The translations under genes were made by a program, and so were the position numbers. The notes under the pieces were generated by a model, which saw nothing but the letters and a program-made list of their open reading frames with translations, was not told where the DNA came from and made no database searches. Positions 34,591 through 44,091 of a stretch of DNA of 64,000 nucleotides are shown here, one piece after another; position 1 is the first letter of the stretch, and every line of letters starts with the position of its first letter. The DNA comes from CAIVVT01 sp052145115 (lineage in GTDB: Bacteria > Acidobacteriota > Terriglobia > Bryobacterales > Bryobacteraceae). The stretch covers positions 99,726 to 163,725 of the forward strand of contig JBKQPG010000099.1 of the NCBI GenBank assembly GCA_052145115.1, given 5' to 3'.

Positions 34591-37500
34591 CTATTCCGTC
34601 GCGCGCCCTCGGATCGCGGTGACCAGCTTTTTCAAAGCGGTCAGAGGATCGGCGTTCGGGAACTCGCTGGCGTACCAGGCGTCCAGCTTGCCGCTCAGCC
34701 GGTCCCAGCCATCCTTTGAATTCCGGGCGGCGAAGTCGTTGATGGCGGCCTTGCGTTCATCCGCCTTGGCGCCTTGATTGGTCTTCTGGTAACAGATCGT
34801 CAACAGACAATCCTGCACTCGGGTATCGGGATCGGCCGGCTTCCCGGTCCCGAGATGTTCGGGATAGACCTCAGAGGCTTCCAGGCGCTCCTCGGCCAAG
34901 TCGTAGCGATTGTGTTTCATGGCTTCGAGCGCCAGCGCCATCTGGCAGCCGGCGAACAGGTGGTACACGTCGCTCTGCCCCTCGGCCGGCAGGATGGTCG
35001 CGTGCTCCAGCGTGTCATGGCAGTCCTGATAGCGGCCGGAGTCGAAGTAGGCGCGGGACAGTGTCACTTTGATGGCGTCTTCATTGGGGAATTGCCTGGC
35101 GGCGCTTTCAGCCACGGCCAGGGCTTTGTCGTAAAACCCCTGCGAGGCGTAGTACGCCGCCAGCCGTTTCGAGTTCCGCCAGTCCTTGGGATCGAGCACG
35201 CGCGCTCTTTCGTAATCGGCCTGCGCCCGGGCCGGATCGGAGGCCTGTTCGAGGTATGCGCGGCTGGCGTAGAACGCCGCATAGTCGGGCCGATCCCCCG
35301 CCGCCGCCATTTCCTTGCGCGCATCCTCATCGCGCCGCAGCCCCCATTCGATCAGGCCGAGATAGTACTTGGCCTTCCAATCCCCGCTCAGCGCCTGGTC
35401 TGCCCATTGGAACACGGGAATCTCCTCCTGGCGGAACGGGAACACTAGATAGGGCGACAGCGAGGCCGCGTGTTGCAGCGCCTTGTGGCTCTGGTCGGGC
35501 GACTTGTCGCGCAGCAGATATGCTTGCCAGTAACGGATCTCCGCCTGGTCCGGCGCCACGGCGAGCAGCCGCAGCGCATCTTCGTCCAGCCCCAGATTGA
35601 CGTAGTACGAAGCGATCTCCAGGTAGGACTCATGCGGCATTTCGTTGCGGATCATGGAGCGGAAGCTCGCCAGCGTGGAGGCCCCCGGCTTGAGCAGGTA
35701 GGTCTCAAACCGCGCCAGGTGGCTCAGCGGATCGAGTTCCAGAATGCGCTCGAGCGTCGCCCGCGCCTGCTCCGCTTTGCCCGCGCGCCGGTACAGCGTG
35801 CTCAGCACCTGGAGCGTCTTGATGTTCTGCGCGTCGTAGTCCAGCGACCGCCGCGCATACTCCTCGGCGCGCTCAACGTTGCCCTCCATCAGGTAGATTT
35901 CCGCCAGTTGGCAATCCGCGGAGGAACGGTACTTCATTGACCGCGCCGCCCACCCCAGCGTCTCTTTGGCATCCACGAAGTCGCCCATGCGGCGCGCAAT
36001 CAGGGCGTAGAAATAGTTGGCGTCGGCGTCGTACATGACGAAATCGAGCGCCCGGCGCGCGTACTCCAGAGCCACGGGATACTCGGCCCGGCGATAGTAG
36101 ATCGCGGCCAGGCGCGTCAGGGCGCGAACGTGCGTCGGGTCGCGCTGGATGCACTCCAGGTATTGGCTGAGAGCGCGGCGGTAATCGCGCGACTTCTCGG
36201 CGCGCTCCGCCGACTGGTACAGCCCTTCCAGCGTCGCGTGGTCGTAATTATGGAAATTCAGGGGCCGCTTCAGCAGCCCATCCTGCGGGTCGTCGGAGTA
36301 GCTTAACAGATTGCCGAGCCGCACCCGCAACGCGCCCGTGGGCACCTCCATGGCCAGCTTCTTCTCGTAGACGCCCATGGGATCGAACCGCAGATGTTCA
36401 CGGAAGATCTCCTTGTCCGCGTTGAAAACCACCAGATCCTCGTCCGTCTTTTCGAGCGCGCTGAAACCCAGCTCCACTTCCCGCCCATTCGTCCGGGCGT
36501 TGAGCACGCCCGCCGGCGTGGCCTTCACCATCGGCCCGATTTCCTTGTAGGGGAACCAGAACTCGCGCCAGCGGTCGGTCGTGTACGGCGCGAAAAACTC
36601 GTGATCGTTCTGATCGAGAAGCCGCCCCGACTGTGGTTCAAAGTACGGCCCGTCGCTGTCCGTGAGCAGGTTCTCCCACATCGCGCCATCGCGCGACAGC
36701 GGCCAGCGGAAAAACTTCTGCCCCGGCACCTCCTCATGCAATGCCCAGTGTCCATAGCCGAAATTCGAATCGTGCCAGTAGGCGCCGTTGGACTCCTGCA
36801 GCTTGCCGTGCACGAAGTAACTTCCGCCTTCGTCCATGGCGCGGTGGTCTTTGTATAAAGCCAGGCTGCGGCCGTCCGGCAGCAGCGGCCATGGCTCGGT
36901 CGGGACGGAGTAATCGTGCGCGATGTATCGCGTGCCCGGCAGAATGAACTCCAGGTCCTGGCTCAGCTTGCCGGCGGCGTTCATCCACACGTAGTAGGAC
37001 TGCTCCAGCGGCTGCGGGTTGTACCACAGCCCCTCGGTGACGAAGTAGGCCTTGTCCGGCGGCAGCGTAATAGAGACGCGCCATTCGGTGCGCGACGGCA
37101 GGTCCATCGTTCCAACCACGCAGGTGACGCTGCCGTCAGCGTTCTTGCGGATCGCATAATCGACCGGCGAGGCCGTCGCCGGCGTGTGGCCGACCAGGCC
37201 GAAGTTCCACTCGATGCCGCCCGAGGTCCACGGCCCGCGGTGGGCGATGTCACGGTACTTGCGGACCCTGTTGAAGTACAGAAAGTCCCTGCCCGTGCTC
37301 TTCTCGATGGCCGCCAGCAGCTTGCCTCCGTCGGCCGGCGACACCAGCAGTTTGAGATAGGCGTTCTCGAGACGGATAATGTCGTACTGCTTGTTGACGC
37401 CGTTGCTGCTCAGCTCGTCGAAGAAGTAATACGGGTACAGGCTCGCTCCGCTGCCCCACATGCTGGAGCGGACCATGATCGGCGCCGGATCCGGCCCAGA

Positions 37501-37614
37501 GTATGGATATGTCTTGAAGGTCTGCTTTTCCTCCAGTACCGTCGCTTCCTGGGCCGGAAGACGGGCAGCGGCGGCTAGCGTCAGCAATACAGCGGCAATG
37601 CGAAGCCTGGTCAT
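34591..37614 (-). CDS. Large secreted DUF5107-like TPR protein
   Basis: A 1007-residue protein with a signal peptide (MTRLRIAAVLLTLAAAARLPAQ by eye, cleavage near residue 21). The N-terminal part (ENAYLKLLVSPADGGKLLAAI, SGGIEWNFGLVGHTP) looks like a galactose-mutarotase-like DUF5107 domain of sugar-binding or glycoside-associated proteins. From about residue 470 several helical TPR repeats follow, for example ALTRLAAIYYRRAEYPVALEY and ADANYFYALIARRMGDFVD. It probably binds carbohydrates and partner proteins in the periplasm. It is a single-gene unit. Confidence 0.8.
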   Translation of the reverse strand: MTRLRIAAVLLTLAAAARLPAQEATVLEEKQTFKTYPYSGPDPAPIMVRSSMWGSGASLYPYYFFDELSSNGVNKQYDIIRLENAYLKLLVSPADGGKLLAAIEKSTGRDFLYFNRVRKYRDIAHRGPWTSGGIEWNFGLVGHTPATASPVDYAIRKNADGSVTCVVGTMDLPSRTEWRVSITLPPDKAYFVTEGLWYNPQPLEQSYYVWMNAAGKLSQDLEFILPGTRYIAHDYSVPTEPWPLLPDGRSLALYKDHRAMDEGGSYFVHGKLQESNGAYWHDSNFGYGHWALHEEVPGQKFFRWPLSRDGAMWENLLTDSDGPYFEPQSGRLLDQNDHEFFAPYTTDRWREFWFPYKEIGPMVKATPAGVLNARTNGREVELGFSALEKTDEDLVVFNADKEIFREHLRFDPMGVYEKKLAMEVPTGALRVRLGNLLSYSDDPQDGLLKRPLNFHNYDHATLEGLYQSAERAEKSRDYRRALSQYLECIQRDPTHVRALTRLAAIYYRRAEYPVALEYARRALDFVMYDADANYFYALIARRMGDFVDAKETLGWAARSMKYRSSADCQLAEIYLMEGNVERAEEYARRSLDYDAQNIKTLQVLSTLYRRAGKAEQARATLERILELDPLSHLARFETYLLKPGASTLASFRSMIRNEMPHESYLEIASYYVNLGLDEDALRLLAVAPDQAEIRYWQAYLLRDKSPDQSHKALQHAASLSPYLVFPFRQEEIPVFQWADQALSGDWKAKYYLGLIEWGLRRDEDARKEMAAAGDRPDYAAFYASRAYLEQASDPARAQADYERARVLDPKDWRNSKRLAAYYASQGFYDKALAVAESAARQFPNEDAIKVTLSRAYFDSGRYQDCHDTLEHATILPAEGQSDVYHLFAGCQMALALEAMKHNRYDLAEERLEASEVYPEHLGTGKPADPDTRVQDCLLTICYQKTNQGAKADERKAAINDFAARNSKDGWDRLSGKLDAWYASEFPNADPLTALKKLVTAIRGRATE

Positions 37615-37777
37615 GTCGTCACTCTACTACGCTTCGGCGCGCTGCCTCTACCCGCGCTTCTCGCTCCATTGTCCGGATGTTCCTCGCTGCGCCAGGCCTG
37701 AACGGAAAATTCTCCTCATCCCATCTGCGAGAAAACCCATGCTCGCGGAGTGTTATCCTTCCGCCAGGAGATCTGCC

Positions 37778-38911
37778 GTGCAATTCTCGAATTCGAACCG
37801 GACCTCGCCCTCACTGGCGATGGCTGTGCTGGCGCTCTTGATCGTGCTCGCCTCGGCGCTGGGCATGAGCCGGCTGTACCAGGGCCAACCCGCCCGTCCG
37901 CCGGGCGTTGTTGATCTCACCGGCTTTTCCGCCCTGGCGCCGATTGACGCTCACACGCACCTTTACAAGGACGACCTGGCCTTCGGCGCCCTTCTGCGGC
38001 GCCTGAATCTGCGCCTCCTCGACATTCTTGTGATTGACGATCGCGACCCTTACTTCAAGTCCCTGGAGCCGCAGCGCAGCGACGTGCTCAAGGTCGTCCG
38101 CGCCACGGCCGGGCGCGCCGTTTTGTGCACCACTTTCAGCCCTTACGAATTCGAGCAACCGGGCTTCGCCCGGCGCACCATCAGCCAGCTCGATGCCGAC
38201 TTCGCCTCGGGCGCCATCGCGGTCAAGATCTACAAGGTCATGGGCATGGGGATGAAGTCGAAAACGGGTAAATGGGTCATGCCCGATGACCCTGCCTTTC
38301 AGCCCGTCTACGCCCACATCGCCGCCCGCGGCCGCACCGTGGTTGCGCACCTCGCCGAGCCCGATTCCTGCTGGCAGCCGCCCAACCCCGCCAGCCCGGA
38401 TTACGATTACTACCAGCAGAATCCGCGGGAGTACGCCTACGCCCATCCGGAGTGGCCTTCCAAGGCCGCCATTCTCGCCGCCCGGGACCATCTCCTGGCC
38501 CAGAACCCCACCCTGCGCGTGGTCGGCGCGCACCTGGGCAGCATGGAAACGGACGTGAATGAGATGGCCCGGCGTTTTGACCGCTATCCCAATTTTGCGG
38601 TCGACACCGCGGCGCGCGTCCCCTACTTCATGCTCCAGCCGCGTGACAAAGTGCGGGCATTCCTGATCAAGTACCAGGACCGCATCCTCTACGCCACCGA
38701 CCTGGACGTCATGCCGAAGGGCGATACCGGAAAGGCGCTCGCGGAGTGGACCAGCACTTACGAGCGGGATTGGAAATTCTTCGCCACGGACCAGGCCGTC
38801 GACTACATGGGGCACAGCTATCGGGGGCTCGCGCTGCCCGGGCCTGTTCTCCGCGGGATCTTCCATGACAACGCGGTCCACTGGCTGCCGGGGATTATCG
38901 GGCAACCTTAA
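37778..38911 (+). CDS. Membrane-anchored amidohydrolase-family protein
   Basis: I take the GTG at 37778 with AGGAG 7 bases upstream, giving 377 residues. After a signal anchor (LAMAVLALLIVLASALG) the TIM-barrel amidohydrolase fold starts with APIDAHTHLYKDD, including the HxH zinc motif; VVGAHLGSMETD and ILYATDLDVMPKG provide later His and Asp. It hydrolyses or decarboxylates an unknown substrate. It is divergent from the DUF5107-like gene. Confidence 0.8.
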   Translation: MQFSNSNRTSPSLAMAVLALLIVLASALGMSRLYQGQPARPPGVVDLTGFSALAPIDAHTHLYKDDLAFGALLRRLNLRLLDILVIDDRDPYFKSLEPQRSDVLKVVRATAGRAVLCTTFSPYEFEQPGFARRTISQLDADFASGAIAVKIYKVMGMGMKSKTGKWVMPDDPAFQPVYAHIAARGRTVVAHLAEPDSCWQPPNPASPDYDYYQQNPREYAYAHPEWPSKAAILAARDHLLAQNPTLRVVGAHLGSMETDVNEMARRFDRYPNFAVDTAARVPYFMLQPRDKVRAFLIKYQDRILYATDLDVMPKGDTGKALAEWTSTYERDWKFFATDQAVDYMGHSYRGLALPGPVLRGIFHDNAVHWLPGIIGQP

Positions 38912-38975
38912 GACCGTCGCGCGCGCCCCAGGATTCGACCGCGAGCCCGGGAGCCATCTAAATTCTTGATTTTAT

Positions 38976-39062
38976 TGGTGCGGATGAGAGGACTTGAACC
39001 TCCACTCCCTTGCGAGAACTAGAACCTGAATCTAGCGCGTCTGCCAATTCCGCCACATCCGC
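38976..39062 (-). tRNA. tRNA-Leu(CAG)
   Basis: The minus strand folds as a class II tRNA: acceptor GCGGATG with CATCCGC, anticodon loop ATTCAGGTT with CAG, a long variable arm (CTCGCAAGGGAG), T loop TTCAAGT, discriminator A and encoded CCA. It decodes CUG. Confidence 0.95.
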
Positions 39063-39142
39063 ACGACGTGGAATGACCCTCCCCATTGTCGCCAGCGCCC
39101 CGCGGCAGTGTCAAATCCGTGACCGCGCGTTCTCGCCTTGAC

Positions 39143-39598
39143 TCACACACCGCGCAACTTGGGGTGCAGCCGCGGCTTCTCCTCGCGCGCCCGCTGCCGT
39201 CGCAATTCGAGAATCAGCCCCATCACCAGGCCTTCGATCTCGTCCCGCGCCGCGCGCACGCCCTCATATCCACTGCCCACTGGGTCGGGCACAACCCACG
39301 CTCGCGTGCTCGACCTCGGCGCTCCCGGGATCGGCAGCCCGGTCATGTTCACCACCACGTCGTAGCTTTTCAGCTCCAGGCTGCCGGCCGCCTTCGGAAA
39401 CTGCGTCGAAATATCGATGCCCTTCTCGCGCATGACCTCCAGCGTCGCCTCGGGCACTCGGTCCACCGGCGTCAGCCCCGCGCTCTCGGCCTCCAATACG
39501 TCCCACCCCAGACGATTGGCGAGACCCTCCGCCATCTGGCTGCGATACGCATTGCCGATGCACACGAACACGACTCGCACGGGCCGCACAGGTGCCAT
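39143..39598 (-). CDS. Low-molecular-weight protein tyrosine phosphatase / arsenate-reductase-like
   Basis: A 151-residue protein with the CX5RS loop near its N-terminus: FVCIGNAYRSQMAEG, catalytic Cys13 and Arg19. VVPDPVGSG near residue 105 contains the general-acid Asp. It dephosphorylates tyrosines or reduces arsenate, depending on subfamily; a second pair of cysteines needed for thioredoxin-type arsenate reductase is not obvious. It lies 15 bases after pdxT, at the end of the vitamin B6 operon. Confidence 0.87.
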   Translation of the reverse strand: MAPVRPVRVVFVCIGNAYRSQMAEGLANRLGWDVLEAESAGLTPVDRVPEATLEVMREKGIDISTQFPKAAGSLELKSYDVVVNMTGLPIPGAPRSSTRAWVVPDPVGSGYEGVRAARDEIEGLVMGLILELRRQRAREEKPRLHPKLRGV

Positions 39599-39613
39599 AA
39601 GTTACTGATTCTA

Positions 39614-40219
39614 CTATATTCCTGCCCAGTGCTCCTCGATCCCCGGCGGGCCGCCGTTGCGCGCCAGCTTGGATAGGAACAGCCCGTGCACCCGCGTGTC
39701 GCCGGTCAGCTCGGGATGGAACGTCGCTACCAAGTGCCGCCCGTAGTCCACCAGAATCGGCGCGCCCAGGTACGACGCCATGACGCGGCCGCCCGTCCGG
39801 CGGATGATCGGCGCACGGATCAGAACCACCTCCAGCTCCGGCTCTCCGCCCAGCTTGTGATCCGCCACCCGCACCAGGCGGCTGTCCAGTTGCCGGCCGT
39901 AGCCGTTGCGCTCGATCGTCAGATCCACCAACCCCAGTGAAGCCTGCGCCGGGTTCAGCACCTCCGTGGCCGCCAGAATCGCTCCCGCGCACGTGCCGAA
40001 CACCGGTTTCTCCCCCCCGAACGCCCGCAGCGGCTCGAATAACCCGTAATATTCCATCAACTTGAGCATCGTCGTGCTCTCGCCGCCCGGAATCACCAGT
40101 CCGCCTACCGAGTCCAGCTCCTCCGCCGTCCGCACCTCGACCGCTTCGGCGCCGGCACGCTCCAGCGCCCTGGCGTGAGCCTCAAAATCGCCCTGCAGGG
40201 CCAGAACCCCAACTCGCAT
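39614..40219 (-). CDS. pdxT: Pyridoxal 5'-phosphate synthase glutaminase subunit PdxT
   Basis: A 201-residue class I glutaminase from ATG 40219 after GAGGTGGA. VGVLALQGDFEAHARAL starts the fold; GGLVIPGGESTTM, GTCAGAI with the nucleophile Cys, and HPELTGDTRVH with the His-Glu pair complete the triad. It feeds ammonia from glutamine to PdxS. The gene follows pdxS by 86 bases. Confidence 0.96.
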   Translation of the reverse strand: MRVGVLALQGDFEAHARALERAGAEAVEVRTAEELDSVGGLVIPGGESTTMLKLMEYYGLFEPLRAFGGEKPVFGTCAGAILAATEVLNPAQASLGLVDLTIERNGYGRQLDSRLVRVADHKLGGEPELEVVLIRAPIIRRTGGRVMASYLGAPILVDYGRHLVATFHPELTGDTRVHGLFLSKLARNGGPPGIEEHWAGI

Positions 40220-40305
40220 TTCCACTCCACCTCACCGTGCCCGAACCGCATCCCGAGCCCGAATTCACCGTCAAGACGCAGCGTGGGCCCGCTCCCCGGC
40301 CGCCC

Positions 40306-41193
40306 CTACCAGCCACGAGTCTGCAGCAGCTCCCCTTCGGGAATCTTGCCGATCTCCAGTCCCGGCATCGCCTCGCCCAGCTCTTCGCTGGCTTCCAGCA
40401 CCGCCTGCGGATCGTTGTAATGCGTGCACGCCTTGACGATCGCTTTGGCGCGCCTCTCCGGGTCCGAACTCTTGAAGATCCCGCTGCCGACGAACACCGC
40501 CTCCGCGCCCAGCAGCCGGCACAGCGCCGCATCCGCCGGGGTCGCCACGCCGCCGGCCGAGAAGTTCGGTACCGGCAGCCGGCCGTGTTCATGGATGTAC
40601 TCCACCAGTTCCAGCGGCGCCTGCAACTTCTTCGACTCGGCCACCAGCTCCTCGCGCCCCAGCACCGTCAGTTGCTTCATCTCCTTGACAACTGTCCGCA
40701 TATGGCGCACCGCCTCGACGATGTTGCCCGAGCCCGCCTCGCCCTTGGTGCGGATCATCGCCGCGCCTTCGGCAATGCGCCGCAGCGCCTCGCCCAGGTT
40801 GCGGCAGCCGCACACGAACGGCACTTTGTAATCGCGTTTGTCGATGTGGTGCTCCTCGTCGGCCGGGGTCAACACCTCGCTTTCGTCGATATAGTCGACC
40901 TCCAGCGCCTCCAGCACCCTCGCCTCGGCGAAGTGGCCGATGCGGCACTTGGCCATCACCGGGATAGTCACCGATTGCATGATCTCGCGAATCTTGCTGA
41001 TCGCCGCCATGCGCGCCACTCCGCCTTCCTTGCGGATATCGGCCGGCACGCGCTCCAGCGCCATGACGGCGCAGGCGCCGGCGTTCTCGGCGATCACAGC
41101 CTGTTTGGCGTCGGTGACATCCATGATCACGCCGCCCTTCAGCATCTCCGCCAGCCCGACCTTGACTCGAAAGTTCTCGTCCAGATAATTCAT
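40306..41193 (-). CDS. pdxS: Pyridoxal 5'-phosphate synthase PdxS
   Basis: A 295-residue TIM barrel that joins ribose-5-phosphate, glyceraldehyde-3-phosphate and ammonia into PLP. VGLAEMLKGGVIMDVTDAK is diagnostic; the two catalytic lysines lie in VMAKCRIGH and MIRTKGEAG. It is 16 bases after the MocR/PdxR-like gene and precedes pdxT. Confidence 0.97.
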   Translation of the reverse strand: MNYLDENFRVKVGLAEMLKGGVIMDVTDAKQAVIAENAGACAVMALERVPADIRKEGGVARMAAISKIREIMQSVTIPVMAKCRIGHFAEARVLEALEVDYIDESEVLTPADEEHHIDKRDYKVPFVCGCRNLGEALRRIAEGAAMIRTKGEAGSGNIVEAVRHMRTVVKEMKQLTVLGREELVAESKKLQAPLELVEYIHEHGRLPVPNFSAGGVATPADAALCRLLGAEAVFVGSGIFKSSDPERRAKAIVKACTHYNDPQAVLEASEELGEAMPGLEIGKIPEGELLQTRGW

Positions 41194-41209
41194 CGCGTTC
41201 TAGCCCCTC

Positions 41210-42712
41210 TTAGACAATCGCCGGAGCCGGCTCCTCGCGCCGCTCGGCGCGCGCCTGCTCCAGTCCGGTGTGAAATACCTTGCCCAGAATCGCCAGGCCG
41301 CGCTCGATGCGCTCCTCCGGCAATCCAGCGAAACTCAGCCGCAGCCCGCCCGGCTGGCGCAGCGCCACTTCGAACACCGTTCCCGGCAAATACGCTACGC
41401 CCGCGCGATGCGCTTTCTCGAGCAGCTCCGCGGCGTCCAGCGGTTCCGGTAGCCGCACCCACAAGTTCATGCCCCCCTCCGGCCGCGTGAACCGCGTGCC
41501 GGCCGGCAAATGGCGCGCGCAGCCGCTGAGCACCGCCTCCAGGCGCGTGCGGCCGGCCTCCAGGATGCGGCGGCGGTGCGCCTCCAGCCGCCCCGACTCG
41601 GCGAAGCGCAGCAGCACCGCCTGAGAGAGGTGGTCCGTGTGCAGGTCGGTGACCTGCTTCAGCTCGGCCAGCCTGCGGATCAGCGCCCGGGGGCCCGTCA
41701 CCCAGCCGACCCGCAATCCGGGAAAGGCCAGCTTGGAGAAGCTCTTCACCTGCACCACGATCCCGTTCTCGTCGAGTTCCTTCAGCGTGGGCGCCGGCTG
41801 GCCGACGTAACGCAACTCGCCATAAATGTCGTTTTCGACGATCGGCAGCGCGGCGTCGCGCGCCACCCGGAGCAGTTGCCGGCGCGCCGCCTCCGGCATG
41901 GTCGTGCCGGTCGGATTCTGGAAATTCGGCGTCACCACCAGCAGTCGCGGCCGCTCGCTGCGCACCAGCCGGGCGGCGGATTCCACGTCCAGGCCCTGCG
42001 GGCCTACGGCCGCGCCGATCAGCCTTACGCCGGCCTGGGCAAAGACGTTCCGCAGGCCGGGATAGATTGGGTCCTCCACCAGCACGCCCTCGCCCGGGCG
42101 CGCCAGCAGCCGTTGCAGCAGGTCCAGCGCCTGCTGGCAGCCGTTGGTGATCAGCACGTCGTCGTCGGCGTTCATCAGTCCGCGCGAGCGCGACTCGGCG
42201 AGCAGGTGACGGCGCAGCGGCGGGTACCCGTGCGCCGATCCAAGCTGCAGAATCGAAGCCACTTCCGGGCTTAGCAACACCTCGCGGCAGCTCTCCTGGA
42301 AGGCCACGATGGGGAACAGTTGCTCGCTCGGGCGGGCCGTGGCGAAGCTGATCGCCGCCTCGCTCGCCGCCGGCGCGGCGGCCTCGCTGGGCAGCCACGG
42401 GGCAAAGCGCTTCTCCCAATCGAAGGCCGCGCCGGGCGATGCCATGGCGGCATCGGCGAACAGCTCCGGCGACCCGGCCACGAAGCTCCCGCGTCCCACG
42501 TGCGTACGGATCAACCCCTCGCTCTCCAGCAGATCGTAGGCCGAGGAGATGGTCATCCGGTTCAGTCCAAGTTGAACGGCCAGCTCACGCGTGGGTGGGA
42601 TTTTCTCGCCGCGCGGTAGGCGGCCGGATAGAATCTCCTCCCGGATAAACGTGTATAGCTGCCTGTAGAGGGCTTCGTCGAGATCTGGATTGAGCTTTGG
42701 CGGCCGGAACAT
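41210..42712 (-). CDS. pdxR: MocR/PdxR-like GntR regulator with aminotransferase domain
   Basis: A 500-residue protein from ATG 42712; an upstream in-frame GTG is less likely. The N-terminal GntR winged helix (LYRQLYTFIREEILSGRLPRG, PTRELAVQLGLNRMTISSAY) is followed by a type I aminotransferase-like domain that binds PLP: VVTPNFQNPTG, VENDIYGEL and VKSFSKLAFPGLRVGW with the PLP Lys. In other bacteria PdxR of this family controls pdxST by sensing PLP. Being 16 bases upstream of pdxS on the same strand supports that role. Little leader lies before the ATG. Confidence 0.87.
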   Translation of the reverse strand: MFRPPKLNPDLDEALYRQLYTFIREEILSGRLPRGEKIPPTRELAVQLGLNRMTISSAYDLLESEGLIRTHVGRGSFVAGSPELFADAAMASPGAAFDWEKRFAPWLPSEAAAPAASEAAISFATARPSEQLFPIVAFQESCREVLLSPEVASILQLGSAHGYPPLRRHLLAESRSRGLMNADDDVLITNGCQQALDLLQRLLARPGEGVLVEDPIYPGLRNVFAQAGVRLIGAAVGPQGLDVESAARLVRSERPRLLVVTPNFQNPTGTTMPEAARRQLLRVARDAALPIVENDIYGELRYVGQPAPTLKELDENGIVVQVKSFSKLAFPGLRVGWVTGPRALIRRLAELKQVTDLHTDHLSQAVLLRFAESGRLEAHRRRILEAGRTRLEAVLSGCARHLPAGTRFTRPEGGMNLWVRLPEPLDAAELLEKAHRAGVAYLPGTVFEVALRQPGGLRLSFAGLPEERIERGLAILGKVFHTGLEQARAERREEPAPAIV

Positions 42713-43024
42713 GTACCAACACCGTACCACATTGGATCGGCCGGTTCAATCCATTTAACCTGCGAGTTGCTTCATCGGCGGACCAACGGCCGCGAAACCC
42801 TGTGCCGGCGTCGGTGCCAGCCCGAACGCACTTTCGCCCCCGCCGCCGAGCGGGTCCTCAGAAGCTCGTTATGGAACTCTTGAGGCAACGGAATGCTCTT
42901 GACGCCGAAGCTCGCGTTCTTCGCCCCTCGCGTGGGCATAAGGATAGACCAATCGCGCCCCGATGCAGACGCGGGCAATAGGACGGCGCGGCCATCGCGC
43001 TCTGGTAGGATGTGTGATTACTCC
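42713..43024. other. Divergent intergenic region
   Basis: No gene is supported in the 312 bases between the pdxR-like gene and the RidA-like secreted gene. It should hold the promoters of both. Confidence 0.4.
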
Positions 43025-44053
43025 ATGGTCCGGCGTCCTCTTTCGTTCCTGGTCTTGAGTCTCCTGACGGCGAGTGGCATCGCTCTGCTCACTCCATCCC
43101 ACGCCGCCGGGCAGATCGGCGCGGGCGAAAAGGCGCCGGTGATCAACAAAAAGAAAAGCAAGAACGACGAGCTGCCCACCCAGGCCCGCGGGCAGTTGCC
43201 TCAACCACCGCTGGCACGCTCGGCGGACTCGACGCGGCTCAGTTTCCTGGCCACCCCGCTGAGCAGCCGCGGCCTGCTCTCGCAGCAGACCCGCGAGGCT
43301 CTGAAATACCTGATCGTGCAGGCCCGCGGTGCGCAGTTCATCCGCCTGCGCGCCTTCGTCGCCGGAACCGGCGATCTGCGCCGCGTTCCGCAACTGGTGA
43401 GCGAGGTGCTTGGCGAAAAACACCTGTCCCTGCCGGTGGTGACCACCGTGCAGGCCGGATCGCTGAGCCTGGACAACGCCCAGGTGCTGATGGAAGCCAC
43501 GTTGCAGCAACGGGCCGTGGTGAATCACGACGGCCTGCGCTTCGTCACCGCCGCCGGCGCCACCCCCGATGCCGCGCTCGCCGGTTTGAAGCAGGCCGGT
43601 GAATTGCTGCAGGCGACATGCTATGTGCCGGCGCTCGAGGGCCGCGCTCCGGTGGGCGCGGTGGCCTTCATTCAGCCCCAGAATCTGAGCAGCCTGGCCG
43701 GCACGGTGTGCGAGGGCGTGACGCGGGCGGCGGGCCCGGGAGGGGTGCGCGGCGGGCTGGTCTTCACCGGCGCGCAGATGGCCTTCGGCTACAGTGTGGC
43801 GGACGCGCAGCTGGCCTTCGAACGATTGGAAAAGACCTTGGCCGGCGCCGGCTCCAGCCTGAAAAGCGCAGTGGTTTTCAATTTGTATCCGCTCAGCCGC
43901 CAGCTCGGCGAGATGGCTCTCCAGGCTGGCCCGGCGTACCTGGATCCGGCTCACAGCCCGGCCGGCTTGCGGGGCGTGGTTTTCGCCGGCTTGCCGTCGC
44001 TGGACGGCGCGTTTGCGATTGAGGCCGTGGCGGCGGCCGGAGCTCACGAGTAG
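43025..44053 (+). CDS. Secreted protein with RidA/YjgF-like repeats
   Basis: A 342-residue protein from ATG 43025, with a signal peptide (LSFLVLSLLTASGIALL). The mature part after a short basic linker has RLRAFVAGTGDLRRVPQLV and LPVVTTVQAGSLSLDNAQVLMEAT, the pattern of RidA-fold (YjgF) proteins, and a second half that may repeat it. Cytoplasmic RidA hydrolyses enamines, but the exported context is unusual and no catalytic Arg is assured. Function unknown. Confidence 0.65.
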   Translation: MVRRPLSFLVLSLLTASGIALLTPSHAAGQIGAGEKAPVINKKKSKNDELPTQARGQLPQPPLARSADSTRLSFLATPLSSRGLLSQQTREALKYLIVQARGAQFIRLRAFVAGTGDLRRVPQLVSEVLGEKHLSLPVVTTVQAGSLSLDNAQVLMEATLQQRAVVNHDGLRFVTAAGATPDAALAGLKQAGELLQATCYVPALEGRAPVGAVAFIQPQNLSSLAGTVCEGVTRAAGPGGVRGGLVFTGAQMAFGYSVADAQLAFERLEKTLAGAGSSLKSAVVFNLYPLSRQLGEMALQAGPAYLDPAHSPAGLRGVVFAGLPSLDGAFAIEAVAAAGAHE

Positions 44054-44091
44054 CTGCGGCCGCGAGGCAATCCAACGGAGGGTTTCATCCC

